Source: Polaribacter sp.
Lineage (GTDB): Bacteria > Bacteroidota > Bacteroidia > Flavobacteriales > Flavobacteriaceae
Length of the DNA stretch: 5,003 bases
NCBI GenBank assembly: GCA_029245665.1
Contig: JAQWOW010000189.1
Coordinates: 1-5,003 of the forward strand
Direction: 5' to 3'
In this document: piece by piece, positions 1-5,003 of the stretch
Layout: each line of letters opens with the position of its first letter
Position numbering within the stretch: position 1 is the first letter of the stretch
Notes under the pieces: model-generated
Told to the model about the DNA's origin: nothing
The model's input: the letters and a program-made list of their open reading frames with translations, nothing else
The model's database searches: none
Program-made: the position numbers and the translations under genes

Positions 1-2234
1 GTGTATCTCAAACCTACAAAAGTTCTAATCCCCTGGTTAGAAGCGTATACATAACTTGGGTCAAAAGCTAGTTCTGGGTTTTTATCTGTGTCAATTCCTT
101 CATCAAAAGGATTGTTTGAGCTGTTAATACTATTTGAAGGAGGGGTATAATTTAAGAGATTTTTTATTCCTCCATATACCTCCCAACTAGGGCCAATTTT
201 TTTTGTTAACTGAATATTTTGAACACTAAACCATGGAGAAAATTCTGCTCTAGGATCATTCTCTCCTAGCAAAGGCAAACGCATTGGACCATAGATGTTT
301 CCTGTATAATCAATGGTAAAATTAGTATTCGTTTTATAAGAAATAGACCATACACCGCTGAAGCTTTCCGTTAATAATTGTCTTGTTTTAGTTTTATTTT
401 CTGTAATAGAAACATCCATAAGCGTTGCGCCAAAATTTATTGACAATCCGTTTGTAAAGTTCATGTCTGTATTTAAAGACAGTCCTTTTGAAATAGAGTA
501 TCCCTCTAAATTTGCATACATAATTTTATTTGAATCGGTTTCGTAGTCAGGTAAAATTCTATTGTCGAAATAAGTATAAAAAGCACTTGCATCTAAGGTG
601 ATGAATGAATTTTTTAGGAGGAACTTTTTTACATAATTAAGATTTATATTCCAAGAGGTTTCTGGTTGTAATTCGCCATCAAACTCAACTTCCCTTGCTC
701 CAGTTAATGCCGCATGGTCCTCTGTAAAAACATTGGCAACTCTAAAACCGTTTCCAATACTTACTCTCACGATATCAGATTTATCAATAGAATTCCATTT
801 GTAATTTACTCTTGGTGAAAAGATACGACCATGAATGCTATTGAAGTCTACTCTAGCACCTAATAACAAGTTGTTTTGTGTATTTAAGGCAATTTCATCT
901 TGAACAAAAATTCCTGGTAAGTGTGTTATTGCAGCTTTATTAGCATCGCCATTTTCATTTAAAGTAGCAAATGTATTATCGTCGTAATACGAGTACCTGT
1001 AGGCCATTCCTATTAATAAATCGTGTTTTTCTCTAATTTGTTTGTTGTAGGTAAACTGACCGAATCCTGTCAGTTGCTCTGCATCATAAGCATCTGTTCC
1101 GTAGAAAGAATCTTGAGAATGTCCATTTGCACTAAACTGAAAATTGATATTTTCTGATGTTGGCAACTCATAGGTTCCAAAAGTTTCCCATCTATTTGTA
1201 TAAATACTTTCACCGTATTTTATGTTACTTCCTCTGTAATTTTTTTCCCAATCTAATTCTCCTCCCCAACGGTCCTCATAAACGTATCGACCGGCAATGG
1301 TAAAAACTTTATTACTTTTTCTTTCAATAGTTATTTTATTGAAAATAGAAATTCTATTTTGTAGCGTTAAATCTGTAAAATTATCATCATTATTATCAAT
1401 TCTGTTTTGATAGTTAAAATAATTAATACCCAATAAACCTTGAATTTTATCAGAAGTTTCATACCGCATTCCAATATCAGTATTTATTTCTCCCCAAGAA
1501 CTTGTAAAAACATCTGTTGCGAGCGCAGGTGCATTTGAAGTTTTTTTAGTGATGATATTTATAATACCTCCAACTGCTTCAGAACCATATAAAGTAGATG
1601 CAGGACCTTTTACAACTTCAACTCTCTCGATCAAAGCTTGCGGAATCCCTGTCAATCCATAAACCGTAGATAAACCACTCACAATTGGCATTCCGTCAAT
1701 CAAAACAAAAGTATAGGGGCCTTCCAAACCATTAATATGGATGTCACCTGTATTACAAACATTGCAATTTAATTGTGGCCTCACCCCATTTACGTTTTGT
1801 AAAGATTCAAAAATAGAAGGGGTTGGGTTTTTCTTGAAAAAAGTAGTGCTATATACTTCTACAGAAACTGGGCTATTGGATTTTGAAATGGGTCTTAAAG
1901 TTCCAGAAACGACAATCTCTTCTAAAGAATAGTTTTCATTTAAGTTAAAGTTTTTGACCAATTTTTGATTTCCGGTTAGTATGATTTTCAAAGATTTCAA
2001 GTTAAAACCCACGCTACTTGAAATAAGTGTGTAGTCTCCGTTTGGAATATTTTTCAGTTCAAAAAATCCTTCTTCGTTCGAAGCGGTTCCTAGCTTTGTG
2101 TTGGCAAGATATACATTTGCAAAAGGTAAAGCTTCCCCTTTAGATGTAATTTTCCCAGAAATACTGTTTGTTTGAGAATGAGTTGATATTATTCCTACAA
2201 AAAGATAGTAGATAATTTTTAAGGGCGTTTTCAT
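1..2234 (-). CDS. TonB-dependent outer-membrane receptor, metal or metal-complex uptake (C-terminus just cut off)
   Basis: This is an outer-membrane beta-barrel transporter driven by TonB-ExbBD. I translated the minus strand from ATG at 2234-2232 and found no stop through 744 codons. Residues 1-20 form a signal peptide (MKTPLKIIYYLFVGIISTHS). Residues about 24-100 resemble a carboxypeptidase-regulatory-like domain (ISGKITSKGEALPFANVYL). A TonB-box-like EEIVVSGT lies at 105-112. The plug spans about 118-230, with LIDGMP at 178-183, ERVEVVKGPASTLYGSEAVG at 203-222 and GIINIITK at 223-230. The rest is barrel. The last readable residues, GIRTFVGLRYT, look like a terminal barrel strand, so probably only one to three codons are missing. 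The plug has a Cys pair, C157 and C160 (NCNVCNTG). The gene is divergent from a DtxR-type regulator and a ZIP permease, which suggests a metal, metallophore or haem substrate. That substrate is inference; the receptor family itself is secure. Confidence 0.95.
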   Translation of the reverse strand, partial: MKTPLKIIYYLFVGIISTHSQTNSISGKITSKGEALPFANVYLANTKLGTASNEEGFFELKNIPNGDYTLISSSVGFNLKSLKIILTGNQKLVKNFNLNENYSLEEIVVSGTLRPISKSNSPVSVEVYSTTFFKKNPTPSIFESLQNVNGVRPQLNCNVCNTGDIHINGLEGPYTFVLIDGMPIVSGLSTVYGLTGIPQALIERVEVVKGPASTLYGSEAVGGIINIITKKTSNAPALATDVFTSSWGEINTDIGMRYETSDKIQGLLGINYFNYQNRIDNNDDNFTDLTLQNRISIFNKITIERKSNKVFTIAGRYVYEDRWGGELDWEKNYRGSNIKYGESIYTNRWETFGTYELPTSENINFQFSANGHSQDSFYGTDAYDAEQLTGFGQFTYNKQIREKHDLLIGMAYRYSYYDDNTFATLNENGDANKAAITHLPGIFVQDEIALNTQNNLLLGARVDFNSIHGRIFSPRVNYKWNSIDKSDIVRVSIGNGFRVANVFTEDHAALTGAREVEFDGELQPETSWNINLNYVKKFLLKNSFITLDASAFYTYFDNRILPDYETDSNKIMYANLEGYSISKGLSLNTDMNFTNGLSINFGATLMDVSITENKTKTRQLLTESFSGVWSISYKTNTNFTIDYTGNIYGPMRLPLLGENDPRAEFSPWFSVQNIQLTKKIGPSWEVYGGIKNLLNYTPPSNSINSSNNPFDEGIDTDKNPELAFDPSYVYASNQGIRTFVGLRY

Positions 2235-2255
2235 AAAGTTTAATTTATTTTTATG

Positions 2256-2263
2256 CAAATATA
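2256..2263 (-). promoter_or_regulatory. Candidate -7 box of the receptor promoter
   Basis: The minus strand reads TATATTTG here, an exact match to the Bacteroidota sigma-ABfr -7 consensus TAnnTTTG. It lies 21 bases upstream of the receptor ATG, so transcription would begin near 2249-2251 with a leader of roughly 16 bases. The -33 region, at about 2283-2287 (minus strand TTTAG), is only a weak match to TTTG and falls inside the right arm of the inverted repeat at 2270-2289. A repressor bound there would block this promoter. Confidence 0.6.
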
Positions 2264-2269
2264 AACATA

Positions 2270-2289
2270 TTTTTAGATAAGACTAAAAA
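2270..2289. promoter_or_regulatory. Candidate operator for the DtxR-type regulator (inverted repeat)
   Basis: A perfect 7-bp inverted repeat, TTTTTAG and CTAAAAA, is separated by the six bases ATAAGA. Allowing one extra A on the right, the arms extend outward to ATATTTTTAG (2267-2276) and CTAAAAAATAT (2283-2293). DtxR-family regulators bind dyads of about 19-22 bp, and the classical DtxR/IdeR half-site also carries a TTAG core, so size and sequence fit. The site lies between two divergent -7 boxes, overlaps the -33 region of the receptor promoter and abuts that of the regulator promoter. Autoregulation and metal-dependent repression of the receptor are inferred. AT-rich intergenic DNA can produce such repeats by chance, hence the moderate confidence. 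Confidence 0.5.
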
Positions 2290-2294
2290 ATATA

Positions 2295-2323
2295 TTTACA
2301 TAAAATAAAAAAGTATATATTTG
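2295..2323 (+). promoter_or_regulatory. Candidate promoter of the regulator-ZIP operon
   Basis: TATATTTG at 2316-2323 matches the Bacteroidota -7 consensus TAnnTTTG exactly. A weak -33-like TTTA lies at 2295-2298, about 17 bases upstream. Transcription would start around 2328-2332, leaving a leader of roughly 10-14 bases before the ATG at 2342. The same 8-mer, in the opposite direction, serves the divergent receptor gene. The TTG at 2321-2323 belongs to this box and is therefore unlikely to be a start codon. Confidence 0.6.
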
Positions 2324-2341
2324 TCGTCTAAATACGTGCCA

Positions 2342-2998
2342 ATGTTTACATCTTCAGAAGAGAATTATTTAAAAGCCATTTATCATCTAGAAATAGGTGT
2401 TGATAAAGGAGTCAGTACAAACGCCATCGCAGAAAAATTAGTAACAAAAGCTTCTTCTGTAACAGATATGGTAAAGAAATTATCTGAAAAAGAGTTAATT
2501 ATTTATAAAAAATACCAAGGAGTAACGTTGACTAATTTTGGAAAAAAAATAGCTTCAAGCATTGTAAGAAAACACAGGTTATGGGAAGTTTTTTTGGTCG
2601 AAAAATTAAATTTTTCTTGGGATGAGGTTCATGATGTGGCCGAACAATTAGAGCACATAAAATCTCCAAAACTAATCAATCAATTAGATATATTTTTAGG
2701 GTTTCCATCACAGGATCCTCATGGAGACCCAATACCAGATAAAGATGGAAATTTAAAAGTTGTCGAAAAAAGCTTATTGTCAACCTTATTAAAAAATGAA
2801 AGCGGAATTTGTGTTGGTGTCAACGATTCTTCCTCTGAATTTTTACAGTTTTTAGATAAAAAAGGCATTACCCTTGGCAAGCAAATTAAAGTTTTAGAAA
2901 AAGAAAATTTTGACGGTTCTTTATTCATTTCCATTGATCAAAAAAAACTTTCAATTTCAAATAAAATAGCGAACAATTTATACATACAAAAACAATGA
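2342..2998 (+). CDS. DtxR/MntR-family metal-dependent transcriptional regulator
   Basis: This is a metal-activated DNA-binding repressor of 218 residues, the length of the three-domain DtxR type. A winged helix covers about residues 5-70 (VSTNAIAEKL, SSVTDMVKKL, then YKKYQGVTLTNFGKK). A dimerisation and metal domain covers about 71-125. The DPHGDPIP motif (125-132) leads to a FeoA/SH3-like C-terminal domain at about 142-218. By eye, the primary-site ligands are E101, E104 and H105 with N8. E101 matches MntR Glu99 rather than DtxR Cys102. H78, E82 and H97 match the DtxR ancillary site. I chose ATG 2342 over the in-frame TTG at 2321, which would add seven residues but lies inside the -7 box. 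Starting at 2342 also aligns residue 8 with residue 8 of Bacillus MntR. The stop overlaps the ZIP start (ATGA), so the two are probably cotranscribed and translationally coupled. The family is certain; Mn versus Fe or Zn sensing is not. Confidence 0.95.
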   Translation: MFTSSEENYLKAIYHLEIGVDKGVSTNAIAEKLVTKASSVTDMVKKLSEKELIIYKKYQGVTLTNFGKKIASSIVRKHRLWEVFLVEKLNFSWDEVHDVAEQLEHIKSPKLINQLDIFLGFPSQDPHGDPIPDKDGNLKVVEKSLLSTLLKNESGICVGVNDSSSEFLQFLDKKGITLGKQIKVLEKENFDGSLFISIDQKKLSISNKIANNLYIQKQ

Positions 2999-3831
2999 AT
3001 ACATTTGAACAATTAGTTGTCTTTGGAAAAGAGCATCCAATTTTAGCAGCATTGTATGCTTCCCTTTTTACATGGGGCTTGACTGCTTTAGGAGCTTCTT
3101 TGGTTTTCTTTTTTAAGAAGTTAAACAGAGCAGTCTTAGATGGAATGCTAGGTTTTACAGGAGGCGTTATGGTTGCAGCAAGTTTTTGGAGCTTGCTTGC
3201 TCCTGCAATAGACAATAGCCCAGGAGAGGGCTTTGTAAAAGTTTTACCCGCTGCAATTGGTTTTGCGTTGGGAGCTTTTTCTCTTTTTGGGATGGATAAA
3301 GTTTTACCACATTTACATATTAACTTTAAAGAAAATGAGGCTGAAGGAGTAAAGACAGAGTGGCATAAAACAACACTATTGGTGTTGGCAATCACCCTAC
3401 ATAATATTCCTGAAGGGCTTGCCGTTGGTGTTTTATTTGGAGCTGCATCTACTTTGGTGGGAGTAGAACAAACAGAAATGATCATTGCTGCAATTTCATT
3501 AGCAATCGGAATTGGAATTCAGAATTTTCCAGAAGGTTTTGCTGTTGCAATGCCTTTAAGAAGGCAAGGTGTTAGCCGATTAAAAAGTTTTTGGTATGGA
3601 CAATTATCGGCAGTTGTAGAACCAGTTGCAGCAGTTTTAGGAGCACTTGCTGTTTCTTTTTTCACCCCAATTTTGCCATATGCTTTAGCATTTGCAGCCG
3701 GAGCAATGATTTTTGTAGTGGTAGAAGAAGTAGTTCCAGAAACACAAAGAGATGAATATACAGATATTGCAACTCTTGGTTTTATTGGCGGATTTATAGT
3801 AATGATGTCTTTAGATGTAGGTTTAGGATAG
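2995..3831 (+). CDS. ZIP-family divalent metal permease, GufA-like
   Basis: This is an inner-membrane transporter of 278 residues moving a divalent cation (Zn, Mn or Fe) into the cytoplasm. About eight hydrophobic segments are visible, roughly at 15-40, 50-70, 82-104, 125-149, 163-186, 201-222, 227-247 and 258-275. The fourth carries HNIPEG (136-141) and the fifth QNFPEG (176-181), the paired metal-binding helices of ZIP proteins. GQLSAVVEP with E209 lies in the sixth. Gln at 176 and the 33-residue gap to E209 match Bordetella BbZIP (Q207, E240), a GufA-subfamily member. N177 stands where BbZIP has D208. The loop at 105-125 is short (HLHINFKENEAEGVK), without the long His-rich loop of many eukaryotic ZIPs. 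The ATG overlaps the regulator stop by four bases. The metal is unknown; the regulator and divergent receptor suggest import under metal starvation. Confidence 0.95.
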   Translation: MNTFEQLVVFGKEHPILAALYASLFTWGLTALGASLVFFFKKLNRAVLDGMLGFTGGVMVAASFWSLLAPAIDNSPGEGFVKVLPAAIGFALGAFSLFGMDKVLPHLHINFKENEAEGVKTEWHKTTLLVLAITLHNIPEGLAVGVLFGAASTLVGVEQTEMIIAAISLAIGIGIQNFPEGFAVAMPLRRQGVSRLKSFWYGQLSAVVEPVAAVLGALAVSFFTPILPYALAFAAGAMIFVVVEEVVPETQRDEYTDIATLGFIGGFIVMMSLDVGLG

Positions 3832-3852
3832 TGTTGTGTATAATATAATTAG

Positions 3853-3881
3853 AAAGCCAAACAAAAACTGTTTGGCTTTTT
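3853..3881 (+). terminator. Intrinsic terminator after the ZIP gene
   Basis: A perfect 11-bp stem is formed by AAAGCCAAACA (3853-3863) and TGTTTGGCTTT (3869-3879) around the five-base loop AAAAC. It ends in a run of five T (3877-3881), followed by GTATTTT. It lies 22 bases beyond the ZIP stop and closes the regulator-ZIP operon. The A-rich left flank is short, and the adjacent genes on both sides run in the plus direction, so the plus-strand reading is the meaningful one. Confidence 0.9.
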
Positions 3882-3882
3882 G

Positions 3883-3889
3883 TATTTTG
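3883..3889 (+). promoter_or_regulatory. Weak candidate -7 element for the helicase gene
   Basis: TATTTTG at 3883-3889 is one base short of the Bacteroidota consensus TAnnTTTG. It lies immediately after the terminator and 17 bases before the GTG start at 3907. Any -33 element would have to fall inside the terminator hairpin (about 3858-3866), where no TTTG is seen. The strong terminator implies that the helicase gene needs its own promoter or depends on read-through. This is the best match in the short gap, but it is weak. Confidence 0.25.
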
Positions 3890-3906
3890 CAAAAAAAAAC
3901 AATCTA

Positions 3907-5003
3907 GTGCAACAACCATCAGTCTTTCAAGTTTACAATGCTTCTGCCGGAAGTGGAAAAACTTTTACTCTTGTAAAAGAATACTTAAAAGTTTTATTAA
4001 CTTCAGATAATATTTTTTTGTTTCAGACAATATTGGCAGTTACATTTACCAACAAAGCAGCTGGTGAAATGAAAGAACGGGTGTTGTCTAGTTTAGAGGA
4101 TTTTGCTACCGGAAAAGAAAACCATTTATTCAATATTATTGCAACTGAAATGGAAGTTGATATACCCATAATTCAGAGGAGAAGTAAGAATATATTAGAT
4201 GCGATTTTGCAAAATTATGCTGCTTTTTCTATAACTACTATTGATAGTTTTACGCATAAAATCATCAAAAATTTTGCCTACGATTTAGGGTTGCCTTTAA
4301 ACTTTGAAGTTGAAATGGACGCAATTTCTTTACTTAATGAAGCGGTAGATGTGTTGATTTCTAGGATAGGAACCGATAATAAACTGACAAGCCTTTTGAT
4401 TGATTACTCTCTAGATAAAACAGATGATGATAAATCATGGGATATTTCTAAAGATCTAAATGAATTTGCAAGAATTTTATTGAATGAAGATGACGTTCAG
4501 CATTTTAGAGGTCTTTATAACAAGAAGTTGGAGGATTTTACAAATTTAAAGACGAAGCTATACAAGCGGCAAAAAGAAATTGATCAACTTCAAAGAGAAA
4601 TTGGTAAATTAGGTCTCAAAATTATTGATGAAGCAACTTTAGATCACAAAGACTTCTATTATTCATTGCTTCCAAAGCATTTTTTATCACTTTCAAAAAA
4701 CCCAAAAAAAACAAAATTCTTTGAAGAGAATAAACTTAAAGAGAGAATTAAAGAAAATGTCTTTTATTCTAAAAATAAATCAGATGAAATTAAAAATGCT
4801 ATTGAAAGGATCTTACCGAAACTGTTAGATTTATATTCAAAGTCTGAACTTTTTTTTCAACAATACATGCTTCATAAATTGGCCTTAAAAAGCATATTGC
4901 CTTTGGCTGTTTTAAATCATATTAACTCCGAATTAGAAACGATAAAAGAGGAAAATAATATTAGATTAAATGCAGAATTTAATCAACTAATTTCTGACAA
5001 TAT
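3907..5003 (+). CDS. UvrD/RecB-like helicase-nuclease, N-terminal 365 codons (runs off the window)
   Basis: This is a superfamily 1A DNA helicase of the RecB/AddA type that Bacteroidota use in double-strand-break repair; full-length relatives are about 1,000 residues or more. The Walker A motif is ASAGSGKT (12-19), motif Ia is AVTFTNKAAGEMKERV (44-59) and motif Ic is TTIDSF (110-115). Residues about 219-241 are charged and coiled-coil-like (KRQKEIDQLQREIGKL), within the 1B-type insertion. The Walker B/motif II (DEFQD-like) has not appeared by residue 365 and should lie just past the edge, as should the C-terminal nuclease domain. The start is probably GTG at 3907: it gives the short family-like N-terminus QQPSVFQVYNASAG, and no ATG is in frame upstream. 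The next in-frame initiator, TTG at 3880, lies in the terminator. The gene is separated from the ZIP operon by a terminator and appears functionally unrelated. An AddB-like partner may lie nearby outside the window. Confidence 0.9.
   Translation, partial: MQQPSVFQVYNASAGSGKTFTLVKEYLKVLLTSDNIFLFQTILAVTFTNKAAGEMKERVLSSLEDFATGKENHLFNIIATEMEVDIPIIQRRSKNILDAILQNYAAFSITTIDSFTHKIIKNFAYDLGLPLNFEVEMDAISLLNEAVDVLISRIGTDNKLTSLLIDYSLDKTDDDKSWDISKDLNEFARILLNEDDVQHFRGLYNKKLEDFTNLKTKLYKRQKEIDQLQREIGKLGLKIIDEATLDHKDFYYSLLPKHFLSLSKNPKKTKFFEENKLKERIKENVFYSKNKSDEIKNAIERILPKLLDLYSKSELFFQQYMLHKLALKSILPLAVLNHINSELETIKEENNIRLNAEFNQLISDN

Noticed and set aside
1741..1932. 63-codon open frame on the plus strand
   Set aside because: It lies antisense within the plug-coding part of the receptor gene, has no family resemblance and no promoter box; it is a shadow of the receptor frame.
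1..2234. Possible frameshift or pseudogene in the receptor, because no complete open frame can be defined in the window
   Set aside because: Reading codon by codon on the minus strand shows no internal stop; only the stop codon lies beyond position 1.
2719..2934. 71-codon open frame on the minus strand
   Set aside because: It is antisense to the SH3-like domain of the regulator; its composition mirrors that gene and no motif is visible.
2925..3485. 186-codon open frame on the minus strand
   Set aside because: Although long, it lies opposite the ZIP gene, whose low frequency of reverse-strand stops explains it. Its Lys/Pro/Ser-rich translation has no recognisable domain.
3400..3537. Gln instead of His in the second ZIP signature helix as a loss-of-function change
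   Set aside because: The GufA branch, including the structurally characterised BbZIP (Q207), has Gln at this position.
3839..3844. TATAAT, resembling a sigma-70 -10 box
   Set aside because: It sits before the terminator, has no -35 partner, and Bacteroidota primary promoters use TAnnTTTG rather than TATAAT. It is most likely chance in AT-rich DNA.

Overview
The window is AT-rich DNA, probably from a marine-type Flavobacteriia/Bacteroidota chromosome. Three things point there: TonB-receptor architecture with an N-terminal carboxypeptidase-regulatory-like domain, promoter -7 boxes of the Bacteroidota type (TAnnTTTG) with no clear Shine-Dalgarno sequences, and proteins that read like flavobacterial orthologues. 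I see no mobile element, CRISPR array, tRNA or rRNA.

Layout: (1) positions 1-2234, minus strand, a TonB-dependent outer-membrane receptor whose frame is open throughout and which lacks only its last few codons at the window edge; (2) positions 2235-2341, a compact divergent control region with two identical -7 boxes (TATATTTG) pointing outward and, between them, a 20-bp inverted repeat that is a good candidate operator; (3) positions 2342-2998, plus strand, a three-domain DtxR/MntR-family metal-dependent regulator; (4) positions 2995-3831, plus strand, a GufA-type ZIP metal permease overlapping the regulator gene by ATGA; (5) positions 3853-3881, a strong intrinsic terminator; (6) positions 3907-5003, plus strand, the first 365 codons of a UvrD/RecB-like helicase-nuclease that probably starts at GTG and runs off the window.

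Regions 1-4 read as one metal-acquisition module. The receptor would bring a metal or metal complex across the outer membrane and the ZIP protein would carry a divalent cation across the inner membrane. The DtxR-type protein would sense cytoplasmic metal and control both transcripts from the shared intergenic region. The metal cannot be fixed from sequence: the regulator has the MntR-like Glu where DtxR has Cys102, but Asn where MntR has Asp8, and ZIP proteins of this type carry Zn, Mn, Fe or Cd. The helicase gene lies beyond the terminator and looks like an unrelated DNA-repair gene.

I found no convincing evidence for a wholly new system. The most testable points are the operator, the corrected regulator start, and the unusual metal ligands.
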